From the NCBI GenBank assembly GCA_033064195.1, contig JARBJD010000262.1, positions 43,465 to 107,464 of the forward strand: DNA of 64,000 nucleotides, read 5' to 3'. The notes under the pieces were generated by a model. It was not told where the DNA came from. It did not search any database and worked only from the letters and a program-made list of their open reading frames with translations. This document shows, piece by piece, positions 27,418-38,684 of the stretch. This DNA is from Blattamonas nauphoetae (Eukaryota > Preaxostyla > Oxymonadida). The stretch's first letter is position 1. The number at the start of each line of letters is the position of its first letter. Both the position numbers and the translations under genes were made by a program.

Positions 27418-30141
27418 TCACCACCGTTCCCACAAATCTGGAACTGGCTCTCGACGAATCTGGTGCGGCATTCGCAATGGCGGAATGGTTTCTGTTGGTT
27501 CGGTATCTCCGGGAATGGTGGAAGGCTTGAAGAGGGAGGACGTGACAGTGCAGTTCATCCCGTTCTTCATTCCCACTTCGGTGAGCGACTGGTTCAGAAT
27601 CACGTTCAGCATGTCTTCCCATCCTTCCTCGCGAAGAACCACTCGCCAGATCTCTTCGCTGTCTGCCTCGTTTGGGACAGCTCGCATCAAAAGAGCACTG
27701 AACAATCGACATGTTCCTTCTGCAGACACAGGCAGTGATGTATTGAATGTGGTCGAATAGGATCGTATGCGTGGGTGAACGCGAGAGATGATGATGACGT
27801 CCCTGAGCGAGTGGATGAGGAGAATTGTGCTAGGTGGGAGACGAGGGAAAGACAGAAGTACTCCACACACTGCGGAAGGATCGAAATCATTTGTCTGCTT
27901 CATCGTCGACAGCAGATGCAGAAGGAGTTGTCGTCGTATCGGATCTGGCGTTGTCGGGTTGTTCTGTTGGAGAAGAGCGGCTTCCTTCACTCCAATGCAC
28001 TTCACTTCGAAGTCCACAAAGAATTCCAGAAGAAGGATGGGACGAGAGATGACACAATCCGCACCAGCTGATGAATGCTCTGTGGAAGAAGGGGGGAAGA
28101 TGGTGTGGTGTGTGATATCGTATCCATCCAGTCCTTGTGTCACCACATGTACTCGGAGGAAGAACTCCTTCATCAGAGCAAAAGAAACTGGAAGTTCGAT
28201 TGAGTCAAGATTCACAGATTGTTCTTGGCGTTGTTTGGGTCTTGGTTTCGGACGTCGATTCTTTGGTTTACGAATCGAGATGAGGAAGGACGAGACGAGG
28301 TGGACGAGAGGGAAGCAATCAACTGTTTGGAGCAGTGGGGTCAGTTCCGAGCAGACACACACCAGAGCAGGCAGCAGCATCTCCCTCGTTTGTTTAGCTT
28401 GCTTGCCTTTGCTCAAGAGTGAGTTCCCTCTCTCCTTCAATCGCTGGAAGATGAGAGGATACAGCACATGCAGTCTCTCCAATCCCGACGGCGAGCCAGC
28501 AAGTGACGAGACGACCAATCGCATCACTCGCCACACATCCACAAGCTCGTTCACACTCTTCCCTGTTCTGCTTGACGTGCCGGGTTCCCCTTTCCCGTCG
28601 ACAAGTGGCGACAATGTCGTTCCATCTGTGGCTGTCTTTTCGGTTTCTTGTGTGTCCGTGTGGAGAGGAGGACGCTGCTCGATCTCCAACAGCTTCTCCA
28701 CAATCCGCTGGGCTTCGTCTTCCTCCAATCTGTCTCCATTCGAGCGATCTGCATTCTGGCCGAGCACAGAAAGGAGGAAGGAGAGTGTGAGCTCGTCCAG
28801 ATCTTGGAGAAGGAGTGGAGCGATTTTGGGCACTTTTTTCCGCTGTATGTCAAATCTTGCCTCATACCTTCGCTTGTCGTTGATGATTGCCAGAAGACAC
28901 AGGGTGATCTTTGAGGATGGTTCAGAGTTGGAGAGACAAGGAAACAAGGCGCCCCAGAGGGAGGAGAGAAAAGTGAGGCGGGTCAAAAACTTCAACAGAG
29001 TGACGAGGAATGAGCCATCCGAGTTGGTGTCAGGAGGGAAAACGGAGAGAAGGCGCTTCAGGAACGGCTCTTGGATTTCGACGGAGAACGGACAAGTTTC
29101 GGTGAAGTCGAGGTAGATATTCAAAATGGGGAGATGATGGGAGGGTGGAGCAGCAGTGAGGGCTGTCACGAGGAGCGTGAGTGGAAGGCAGTTGGCCAAA
29201 TTGAAAAGGGCTTCCTCTGAAGTCAGAAGAGACGAAGCAATCCGAATGAGAAGCTTAACTGTTTCAACATAAGGCGATGAGACATCTGCATCTGTAAAAA
29301 AGGTGGATAGATGTTCGATGAGAATCGAGACAGTTGAGAATGATTCTTGAGGTGATCCCGAGAAGGACCATCCGTGCAAAGATAAATCGGCCTGGAGAGT
29401 GACAACGTCAACATCACTTAAGGCTGGGATGCATTCGGTTATCGGCACGGAGGTCACAGAATGGAGGATGGAGGCAGCTTTGTTTTGGATTGTTGTGTCC
29501 GACGATGTGATGAATAAGAGCATGTACGGCACAATTGGATCAATCATGTTCAAGGGATACTGGCCAGTCTGCACAGAAGGAAGCCGTCCCATCTCGATGA
29601 GAACGAAATCGAGGAGATGGATTGTCGCTCGTTTGAGAACATCGTTTCCTCGATGATCAGAAGAATTCTGTAACACAGTGGGATTATACGACGAACTTTT
29701 TTGTTTCAGTGTTTCTTTGACCGTGCGTTTGACGTGTTCTTTGGCAGTCCAGCTGGAACTAAAGTGGAACGTCTCCACGAGTGTCACGAGCATGGACCAT
29801 ACTATGTCTGTTTCGAACATATAAAACCCATCAAAAATGACGGAGCTTTGGTAAGGGTTTTCTGGCAATAAAAAATGGGATGAACACACTCTGGATTATG
29901 TCAATGAGTCTGGCGGCGTAAACAGAGCGTTCAGCGTTCTGAGAAGCGGCAAAATTGATCACCAATTCAGAGAAAGATTTTGGAGTGTTAAGAACGTGAC
30001 GGCTGGACTTTTGAGGAAATAAGTATGTCATTATAGAGGAACCGAATGCTTGAGAGAATACCCGAAGGGCTGGATCGGTTTTCATCCGAGTGCACTCTGC
30101 TAATAGTCTCCTCAGAGCTGTATTATCCCACCCGCTCGGTT
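27418..30141 (-). CDS. ARM/HEAT-like helical protein, about 890 residues
   Basis: The main exon 29861-27418 encodes about 814 residues; an upstream exon 30141-29890 joins it in frame across a 28-bp GT-AG gap (29862-29889), giving RLIDIIQ-KNPYQSS. Without removing these 28 bp the upstream frame stops soon. The ATG at 30085 is a possible start, but the frame is open back to an AG at 30142, so a further small first exon is likely; I could not place it with consistent phase. The protein is leucine-rich, helical and soluble (SILIEHLSTFF, LLIRIASSLL, TLLKFLTRLTF) with an acidic/Pro-rich linker near the middle. The C-terminal segment WRVVLREEGWEDMLNVIL resembles the 348-residue neighbour. Probably a cytosolic scaffold; function unknown. 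Confidence 0.7.
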
Positions 30142-30291
30142 CTTATCAAGAATTGGTCAGTTTTCTGTCAATTTTGGTATCTGGTGATCATCACTCTTTG
30201 AAGACAGAGAAAAGTTGAACAAGTTGAGACATGAAATTGAGATGGCGAGAATTGAACAGAAGAGAAACAATTATGATCAGTGGAAGAACGA

Positions 30292-31411
30292 TCAAGAAAG
30301 ACTTGCTATGAAGTGAACCGCATCAGAACCCAGCTCTTCCACATGAAGTGCGCCCTGAAAAGAAGTGGACAGCTGTCGTTGAAAGTCTTTCATTGCCTCG
30401 ATGTTCGAAGCTGTGAAGAGGGTGACAGTTCTCAACTGCGTGTCGCTGGCTTCGCAATCTTTCGAAGTTCTCGTGCGATTCTCCTTGGCCTTTCTCTCGA
30501 ACTCCGTAATCGTGATGGGACCCGATCTCCTCGCAATTTGGTTGAGAAATGGATTGAGGGTTATTTGAAAGATTGTGACGATGAACGATCTTGGTCCTTG
30601 ATCGTTCAGATGGGCAGTGTCAAGTCTGTCACGTTCAGCTGGATTTGAGGGGAACAATTGCGTCAAATTTATTGCACTGATGTCACTGAAAGGAATGAAA
30701 ATGCCGACAGTGTCGGTTGAAGGGACTTGGAAAGAGAATGAGAAGGGTGGATGACATACGAGGATGGCGAATGATATCGTTGATGGATTGTTGAAGAGAT
30801 TCCCGGAAACCTTCTTCAAAACACGACGCTGCATCGATAAGGCACTTGGGTGGTTCAGCTGTACTTTGGGAGAAGTCGAATCTGAGATGGAAGCCGTTGT
30901 TGTTAATAGAGAAGCTATGTCGAGTTTTTCCACCACTCAGGATAGAATCACCACATTTGATCGCAAAAAGACGGGATTCCTGTCGGTCTGTTGATGTTGG
31001 TGCCGATCTTTTTGGGCTCGATTCGGTTGGATGGTGCGGAATCTCCTGCTGTTCATTACTTGATGAGGGGATGGTGGAACTCGAAGTGTCAATCAGGGAA
31101 CTATCAGTCATGCTTGCCTTGCTCGAGGGAGACGGCAATGAGGGCAGTGATGGGATGTGTTTGAGTTGGAGTGTGTTGTCAGATTTATCATTCGGTGGCG
31201 ATAGGTCTCCTGATGAGGGTTTAATATCCTCACGAAGTTCTTCAGATGAGCAGAATATTGTTTGACAGGGAGAGCCGGGTGAAGAGGAGAAGTCGAGTAA
31301 ACTGCAAACAGATGTCTTCTTTGGGTCTTCTCGAGGAGACAAGGAAGTGTCCATTTGTCGAAAACCAAATGAATGGAAAGTTTCGGGAACTGACTGAATT
31401 AGTAAATCCAT
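30292..31411 (-). CDS. Unknown Ser-rich protein, 349 residues, two exons
   Basis: Exon 1 (31411-30756, start MDLLIQSVPETF) joins exon 2 (30685-30292) across a 70-bp intron with donor GTCATC and acceptor TTTCAG; phases agree, giving INDIIRHPRIDISAINLTQL at the junction. The first half is Ser/Pro/Thr-rich and polar, probably disordered; the second half (from about KCGDSILSGGKTRHSF) is more ordered and could be a beta-rich domain ending in STSFQGALHVEELGSD. No signal peptide or membrane segment. The C-terminal stretch recurs at 27129-27202. The family is not recognised. Confidence 0.6.
30313..30386. repeat. 74-bp direct repeat, copy 2 (copy 1 at 27129-27202)
   Basis: Lies in the last exon of the 349-residue gene and is probably the parent of the copy at 27129-27202. 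Confidence 0.75.
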
Positions 31412-31440
31412 CGACACTTTTCTGAACCCATAATCAATTT

Positions 31441-32600
31441 GTGCAGAGATACACCAAAAGAGGGAAGATTATTTCGATGAATCTCAGAATGGAGCACACA
31501 CTCTTCCTGAATTTCGATCTAAACTCGAAACCATCCTTTGAGGACACGTCAAATGTTTTTCATTCACTCGTCAATCTCGTTCGTGACAATTTCGACTTTG
31601 AAGATGCTCTCCATGACAAAGCCAGCAGCTTTCTGAAGACATTACGACCAGGTTTCACTGATAAACCCATCGCGGACAGAATCCTCACCGACCTTCAGAA
31701 GAACCCAATCCACCTCCCTGTACCCGGACAAACCCGTTAGAGCGGATAAACCCGTTAACCCTTCCAAAGGGACGAAACAGTCTCCCCTCTTCATCTTAAT
31801 TCTCCTTCCACTTCACATTCATGCATTTCCTCATTTTTTTTAAAACTAGAGTTCTTCATGAAAGAATGATTGTGAAATGCAAAGCGAAAAGTGAACGTTG
31901 TTTTTTGAACGAAGTTGAACAAATCTATTTCCGAGAACTAGAGGGATCATGTGTTGCGAGTCGAGCTTTTCATGGTCAGGATAACTTGCGCTGTGTCGTC
32001 GTTGGCATTTCATCCATTTGAATAGACCCATTGTCTTTGATCCAATCTCTGAAAGAGTCACAATTCCTTCCAGAATTCTCACTAGGGTTTTCTTACAGGT
32101 ACAACTGATGAGTCGTGTGAAAGAGATGATATATGTGAAATGGGGGATGTTTTAACGGGTTTATCGGAGTTAACGGGTTTATCCGACCACTATCCTTCAG
32201 CATGATTTTATGCCCAGAATTCTCGCAATATCTCGACGCACTCCGAATCACGGAGCCTTCTGCTCAACAAAATCAATATGAATTTATCTTGCAGCGAATT
32301 GTGCAGCCATCTTGTCCATATCTGTCTTTTCTCTGTCGGAATCGAGATGTCAATGACACTGGTCCTTTCTCATGCGAATTTGTGACTCTTTTGGAAAGAC
32401 TCCTTCAAATGGGCCCATTTCATCGTCCCACATTGGAATTTGTTCTCGCTTGTAACTGTGAACGTGTCCAAAATTTTAAACGACACCCAATCCTGCGGAA
32501 GATACAGAAATCCACCGTTCGGCCAGAATTCAGTGGCAGTCAGGTTCCGCAAATCACATAAAACGATCTCCACGGCGAGCGAAGGGATAAACGCGACGGT
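31441..32600 (+). pseudogene. ARM-like gene relic split by an inverted-repeat element
   Basis: The left part (31441-31724) encodes KPSFEDTSNVFHSLVNLVRD and SFLKTLRPGFTDKPIADRIL, the N-terminal signature of an ARM-like family. The right part (from 32189) resumes the same kind of protein in other frames: YLDALRITEPSAQQNQYEFI, then LERLLQMGPFHRPTLEFVLA, after which the match is lost. The 461-bp element at 31725-32185 separates the two. Even with it removed the right part is not cleanly in frame, and the 3' end is missing, so the gene is dead. Confidence 0.6.
31725..32185. mobile_element. Short non-autonomous inverted-repeat transposon (MITE-like), 461 bp
   Basis: The ends are imperfect inverted repeats of about 33 bp built from two copies of CGGATAAACCCGTTAA-like sequence (left CGGACAAACCCGTTAG, right end in reverse complement CGGATAAACCCGTTAA). 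A 3-bp direct repeat ACC flanks it (31722-31724 and 32186-32188). It has no coding capacity and interrupts an ARM-like gene relic. The parent superfamily cannot be named from the ends alone; the 3-bp duplication is short enough to be chance. Confidence 0.65.
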
Positions 32601-32912
32601 GTTCGAGAAACGCACTGGATTTGTGCATCCAGACCACGTTCTATACCGTTGAGTTTTTCATCACAATTCCTCGATTCGCCCCTTCGTCGACTTGTTCGGT
32701 CTGCGGTGAACGGCGGTTCTTCCGACTGCTCGTCGACCTGCAGACTGTATTTTGTGCTCCTCGTTCTCATTTCTCTCTTGTTCTTTCTGTTGAGTATTCC
32801 TCTGTTCATCAGTTTGGAAATGTTCGTTCGTTGATTCAAGATCTGGAAATGAATGAAACGACATTTGAAAAGAAGGAGACAACAAAGAGATGACATGAAG
32901 AGAACTGCCTTC
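32601..32912. other. No gene seen; host sequence left of the DDE transposon
   Basis: Contains only short shadow frames. Before the transposon inserted at 32917 this was the 3' flank of the kinase/SPRY gene now on the far side of the element. Confidence 0.35.
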
Positions 32913-33248
32913 AGATGGGTGATTCTAAATGGGCATTTCTGATTGAAAACTTGAAAAGTACTATGGTGCGTCACCAAAAATCATTTTGTCTATAAATCAC
33001 ACTGAATTTTCTTGAGGGGGAATGTATGTCGAAAGTGACCAAAATAAGGAAGATCACGTGTCATGTCATGAGTTTACGGTAGACTTCGTGAAAAAAAGGA
33101 AATGCGAGTTTATTGAGTGAAATATTTGGGTAAACGAGTTTGCTCACGGCATTCTCCAAAAAATCTTGAGCTTGAGTCGTTCCCATCAAATGTATGCTGA
33201 TGATCATGTGTACAGTCAGATCAGGGCAGGTTTAGGGGACAGCGCCTT

Positions 33249-34944
33249 ATGACAATGATTGTCGATGAACAAACTCCATTTCGGAAGCTTCTACGTCAGG
33301 AGCGAGGAAAGATTACAAAACTTGCGTGGGACGCTCTATGCTCCAACTGGCCGTCCAATCCTGATGACCTCATGATCCATCTTGTATGCTCCAGCAAGAA
33401 GTGTCCATCCGTGCTGGAATTCATCGAGATGAAGCACAATGGTATCGCTTCATATTGTTTTTAATGCATGGTTCTAAAAAATTTCAGAAAAGATGAAAAA
33501 CCTTGTGAGAGACTGTTTGTCCATTGGCCAAAAATCCAGAATTGTGCCATTAGATATCGAATCTGTGCTAGTAAACCACTTCTCTTTGCCTTTTTTTGTG
33601 TCTTGCGGGTTTCCTGACTCGAACAGTCGCTTCGAAACCGCTCGTCAGCACTTCAAAAAAGGATTACACAAGAGAGATAAACAAACACGCCCACCTCCAT
33701 CACGAGCCCCACTAAATGACCATCAGCAGGTTCAATTTCATGATTTCGAAGTGAATCACTCTGAGGAGAGTTCCAAAGAACAACGTCTCGTCACAGGAGA
33801 TCCGTCCAAATGGATGCGGGTGAGGTCGATATGTCAGCCCAAATATAAGATCTGGCAACAATTGGAGTCAGAAACAGGAATAAAAATAGCATACAGTACC
33901 TTCTGTGTCTTGACGCGCGATTTGAAGGAATCAAGAAGAAGGACAGACGTCTGTCCAGACTGTCTCCGGATGAAAGAAGCTTCTCATGAGTTGGCGGCTC
34001 TGTCAGAATCTGAACAAGGAAAGATTGATGAGTTGGAGAAAGAAATCCAAGCCCTTGAATGTCATCGGTATGAGGCGGAGGATCAAAGAAGAGCAATCAA
34101 CCAAATCAGACAGAACCTTAAAAAAAATGAAGTAATGATTATCGCAGACTTCAAAGAAAATTGGAAGATTCCAATCGAATGCGAAGAATCTCAACAAGCT
34201 TACTTCGACAAGCAACAACTCACCGACCTTGCCTTCGTTGCGTTCTACAAGGATGAGAAAGGACAGATGAACAAACAAATATATCATTTCATAAGCGAGA
34301 ACCTCAATCACAACGCATCATTTGTTGTGGAAGCGTTGGAGGCCCTATTGGAAGATCATCTCTTTGATCGAGCCCAGACTTTATTCTTTGTCTCGGACTG
34401 CGGACCTCATTTCCGCAATAAACAACTTCTCTGTTATTTCCTCTCGGATTTACCTACTCTGAATCAATCCCTTTCAACTTGTATCATATTCTACTTCGAA
34501 CACCACGGTAAAAATGTATGCGATTCTGAATTCGGAACTATGACGACATTGTTGAAAAAGTACCCTCCTCAACACACTATATCCACTTGTTCACAGTTTA
34601 CTGACTACTTTTCTGGAATTGAGGAAGCCAGAGCTGGACGCAATGTGAAATTCATTTCATTCTCACCAACATTTCCAGCCGAGGCTCCAGAGATAGACTT
34701 CGACGGTATCACAAGGTATCTCTGCTTCGCAATTGAGAGCCAGCAGCTAATTTGTAGTCCGTCAGCCACGATACCCAAGAATCTCTGGCGTCCTCTACCG
34801 TTTCGATACCAGAGGGTCATCAACGACTTCGACATAAAACAATGGCATCAAATCATCGCCTCAAATCGAACTGCAACATCGAAGGAAAAACAGACGCGAT
34901 TTCTGCAGAGAATGCGAATGATCGAAAAAAGGATCGTGTCGTGA
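33249..34944 (+). CDS. DDE-type transposase, two exons, 549 residues
   Basis: Exon 1 (33249-33441) and exon 2 (33488-34944) are separated by a 46-bp GT-AG intron ending ATTTCAG; phases agree (MKHN-EKMKNLV). The N-terminal half has a DNA-binding character and a CPDC pair at about residues 220-223. The RNase-H-like core is visible: Asp at about 285 in MIIADFKENW, Asp at about 368 in FFVSDCGPHFRNK, and a Glu in the EHHGKNVCDSEFG segment (402 or 412), the last resembling the HGKGxxD motif of several eukaryotic DDE transposases. The frame is intact, so the element may be active. It would cut and paste the element and could mobilise the shorter copy at 40442-41301. Confidence 0.75.
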
Positions 34945-36120
34945 AGACCCCAGTGACGCAAATGGAGAGAAAGTTTGTTCATTGTCCCTTCTAGCGTTTT
35001 CACTTTCAGGATAATGATAAATCTTGGCTCTTCCATCCGGTTGAAAGGCGAATTCACAAGTGCGATGACAAAGCTCCTCAACCGTCGCCACGAAAGCACA
35101 GACACTTTTCAGATCGAAAAGTCGACGATGACTATGTTGACGGTGAAGAATTTTCTCTCGACGAAGACACAGACGATACCATTAAGAAAAAAAAGCGAAA
35201 AAATTCAAGACCGGGAAAGAAGAGGACGACACTCGACTTAAACGACTACATTTCGATGATTAGTGATGGAAAAATGTGACGAGAGTTTGTGTAATCATTT
35301 GTGAAATGAAATAGCCACTGAGTTAAGAGAAAAAACGCGAACAAGTTTTGATTCAGAATCGCCCAAATGAATTGTTACCCGCGTATTTTCTTCTGTCATA
35401 TGAGCAGAAACTCAATACAATTTTCAGAGCGCTCATATTCTCCTTCATTCGACATGATTAAGGTGTTTTCCATTTTTCTGACTCTTCATCCAATCTTTTC
35501 CGTCTGATTTCTTCTTTCAGCGATCCTTCTTCGCTCAAACTAACACGTTCCCCCAAAATTGTGCAAGTACCTCGTTCTAACACATCATTTGAAGCTGACC
35601 TCCATCGTTTGAACAGTGTATATATTCTCATCTTCGCTTTCCAAGTCCGTTTTATTTCAACTCAGATCTATCAATGACACTTGACATCTCTATGTTTTAT
35701 TGTGATTTCGAGTTTTTTCATCTCTTTTCCTTCAGCTGTATCATTCAGATCTGGTAGTCTCGTTCTTCTCTTCTCACAGTGAACTTGCGTTTTCTGATCT
35801 GCCTCCCTCCTCTGTAGCAAACCATTAAAAGTGTCGTTCCTTCATTTCCACGTCACAAACACGCCATTCTGACACACACCAGAAATTTCATAGAGATCTT
35901 TTATGTTTGAAGTGAGATATCCAAAATAAGCTTTTCACGGTTTTTGGATGATATATGTTTTCAATTCGCATTTCTCTCACAAATCCGTTTTTTTATGTCG
36001 TTTACCACCACCTCTTTGATTTCTGAAACGTTGTGAAGAAAAAAAAGTGATAAAATGTCCAGATCCTATAAGAGCTCAATCGAACGCGATCAAAGCAAAA
36101 TCTACAAAATTTAGCACTTT
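34945..36120. other. Non-coding right arm of the DDE transposon
   Basis: AT-rich sequence without coding frames between the transposase stop and the end of the minus-strand kinase frame that runs into the element. The part after 35364 may be a second copy of the element's right arm. Confidence 0.5.
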
Positions 36121-38684
36121 TCAGTCCTGAAAGCAGATGAATGCAAATTGTGCAATTTTTAATTTTTTGTAACGCACCATAGTGTAAAGTAACATTTCAT
36201 TTAGAATCACCCAGATTCGTTTGAGCCACAGCACTTCAATCGGAGCATTCTGTTCTTGGGTTGTGATTCCGAGGCAGAGTGGAGAAGGGATGTCGGTGAA
36301 GATCCCAGGCTGTTCCTCATCGTCCACAAACAGTCGAGCTTCTCTCGTTGTCATGTTCACTCGAATCGCTGCGGTCTGTTCAGCTCGATCACACTTCTTG
36401 TTGGTTCCAGCTGGCTTGAATTCTCCTCTTTGCCACATCCTTCCACTCCAAAGAATGAAGTCGCCACCAATTCCACTGAGATAGGATCCACAACCAGACT
36501 GTGTGGCATTTTCAGGAAGTGGATGTCTGAGGAAGCCAATCACTGAAAAGATGAGAAGAGGGAAAAACACACTCAGATGCCAACATGTATTGTTTCCTCT
36601 GATTTTGAATTCCCACTCTCCCTCGTCGATTTGAAAAGTGAATGATGTTCTCCAATCAGTGTCTTTTTCGAGTTTGATGATCTGTGTGAGAGTGGTTGGA
36701 GTGAGGGTGTGAGCTGTTCTGTTGAGTGTTCGGAGTGAGTCTGTTCCAACCCATGCGGTTGGCATCATCATCTTCATCCGCTCCATCTTCTCTTCTGCTC
36801 TCAGCTTCTCTTCCTCCAATGCTTGGATTCGTACAGACTTGGAGAAAGCTTGTTGTCCCTGTTCAGTCTTCAAGAGGTCGGTTCGAGCAAGATGAAGAAC
36901 TTCAACCGTCCATTTGTGGATATGTGTTGAGATTCCGAGGCAGAGTGGAGAAGGGATGTCGGTGAAGATCCCAGGCTGTTCCTCATCGTCCACAAACAGT
37001 CGAGCTTCTCTCGTTGTCATGTTCACTCGGATCGCTGCGGTCTGTCCAGCTCGATCACACTTCTTGTTGGTTCCAGCTGGCTTGAATTCTCCTCCTTTCC
37101 ACAGTCTTCCACTCCACAGTTCGAAATGACCACCAATCCCACTTCCATATTGTCCACACTGTATTTCTGTGGCGTTTTCAGGAAGTGGATGTCTGAGGAA
37201 GCCAAGCACTGAAACGATGAGATGAGAGAAGAACACACCGACACCCCATGGTGTTTTGTTTCCTCTGATTTTGAGTTCCCACTCATCCTCGTCGATCGGA
37301 ACAGTGAAAGCTGTTCTCCAATCTGTAGCGTTTTCGAGTTTGAGGATCTGTGTGAGAGTGGTTGGTGTGAGTCTGTGAGCTGTTCTGTCGACTGTGGAGA
37401 GTGATTCTGTTCCAGCCCACGCGGGGGGCATCGTCAGGAGAGACATGAGCAGTGCATTTTCATTCAAGAGTCTCGACTCCACATCAGCGAATCTTGCAGA
37501 TTGTTCTTTCAGTTCTGCGTCTTTCAGTTTCCAAACTCCTTCAAGTGTGTTCACAATGCATTGGAACGATTTGGAGAGTCGCAGCTGGCGACATGTTATT
37601 CGAGAGTCGGCACTCTAATCAAAAATGAGGAGGATGAGAGAAAAGGAGAGATGAAGAAGTTGTAGAGGACGAAAGAAAACGAACGACGATCAAAAGAGAA
37701 GAGGAAGGCAGACTGGGTCCATCATTCGCATCAGCAGTGCTCGCTCTTCCTCTCCACACGTGTTTTTTATCGAAGTCGCTTTGAATGACCCAATCTCTCG
37801 AATCAATCGAGCGGTATTCTGAGATTTGAATGGCGGCTCCCCAAACAGCAGCCAGAACAGAATCACCCCCAACGCCCACACATCCGCCTCGCACGTCGCC
37901 TTTCCAGTTTCCGAGTCCATCCGCTCCGGCGACACGTACAGCTCCGACATCACAGATCGACTGCTGTTTACATGTTCCGACTCTGCTGCCCCAAAATCAC
38001 CTTCGACGATGCGATAGAAGATTGGGAGGAGGGAGGCAGTGGAAAGGATGGCGGAGGGAAAAAAGAAGCACACAGAGCTTTGCATGGCCATCTGCGTCCA
38101 TCAGGATGTTTTCTATTTTGATATCGCCGTGCGCTGTCCTTCCGCTTTCGTGTTCGTGCATCATTTCCAGCGCCGACGAAATATCCTCCATCACCCGATA
38201 CACTTCCTGATATAATCAACACAATCACAGATGAAAGACAATAATGAGATAAAAATGACAAATACGAAAAAGAGCACGAATAAAAGGTGATTGGCGAACA
38301 CACATCGGGAGGCATCGGTACATGCCTTTGAGCGTAGTCTTGAACAACTTCGGCAAGAGATCTTCCGCCCAGTTCCAGCACCATCACTTGGCGGCCCTCC
38401 ATCGTCAAAGTTTCCTTCAGTTTGATGATTCGAGGATGCGAGAAAGTTTTCAGCCTTCCAACTTCACGATCGAAGCGGTCTTTGTGTTTCTGCGTCAAGC
38501 ACTGCACTATCTTCCCCGCATAGTGCGTGTTGGTCGACTTTTCAATCATTTCCACAACCGTTCCAAAACCGCCAGAGTTGATGATTCGAACGAACGAATC
38601 TGAGCAGGACACAGAAATGCAAATGGACAATGTAATCGAGAAAAGGGACATACACCCATCAGGAACTTGGATAGAATCAGTCAT
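36121..38684 (-). CDS. Protein kinase with two SPRY-like domains; C-terminus altered by a transposon
   Basis: Exons: 38684-38654, 38599-38304, 38206-38074, 38000-37714 and 37614-36121 (GT-AG introns, consistent phases), 746 residues. The kinase domain (about 12-250) has the glycine loop INSGGFGTV, Lys40 in HYAGK, the catalytic loop AHGDIKIENI (Asp137, Lys139, Asn142; Arg of HRD replaced by Gly), DFG at 155-157, SPE and DVWALGVILFWLLFG, so it is probably an active Ser/Thr kinase. After a short coiled segment come two tandem copies of a domain starting PPAWAGTESL / PTAWVGTDSL and ending TREARLFVDDEEQPGIFTDI, which I read as SPRY/B30.2-like beta-sandwiches. The last 30 codons (from WVILNE) are transposon sequence: the element at 32917-36212 inserted at the original stop, and joining across it restores ...LKRI-stop. 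No signal peptide; cytosolic. Confidence 0.8.

Larger units (their letters stand above)
32917..36212. mobile_element. Autonomous DDE transposon with 4-bp target duplication, 3296 bp
   Basis: Both ends begin with GGGTGATTCTAAATG (perfect over 15 bp) and share a subterminal ACTATGGTGCGT block 15-30 bp further in. A perfect 4-bp direct repeat AGAT flanks the element (32913-32916 and 36213-36216). It carries one two-exon transposase gene on the plus strand. The right 130 bp closely resemble the right end of the short element at 40442-41301, so the two are one family. A further right-end-like sequence (AGAATCGCCC at 35355-35364) lies inside, suggesting a tandem or composite end. Target size of 4 bp is known in superfamilies such as Sola; assignment is tentative. 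Confidence 0.8.

Noticed and set aside
27788-29116. Plus-strand frame of 442 codons
   Set aside because: Antisense to the ARM-like gene 27418-30141, whose helical protein composition is clearly the real one.
30142-30240. First exon MSQLVQLFSVFKE for the 890-residue ARM-like gene
   Set aside because: The only usable donor (GTGATG) leaves phase 2 while the next exon needs phase 1, so the join would shift the frame.
35355-35364. True right end of the transposase-bearing element
   Set aside because: The sequence matches a terminus, but the flanking AAAT does not equal the left duplication AGAT, whereas the end at 36212 does exactly; kept only as a possible internal or composite end.
32917-36212. 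Integration of a virus or Maverick/Polinton element
   Set aside because: Only one transposase-like gene is present, the element is 3.3 kb with short ends and a 4-bp duplication, and no capsid, protease or polymerase is seen.
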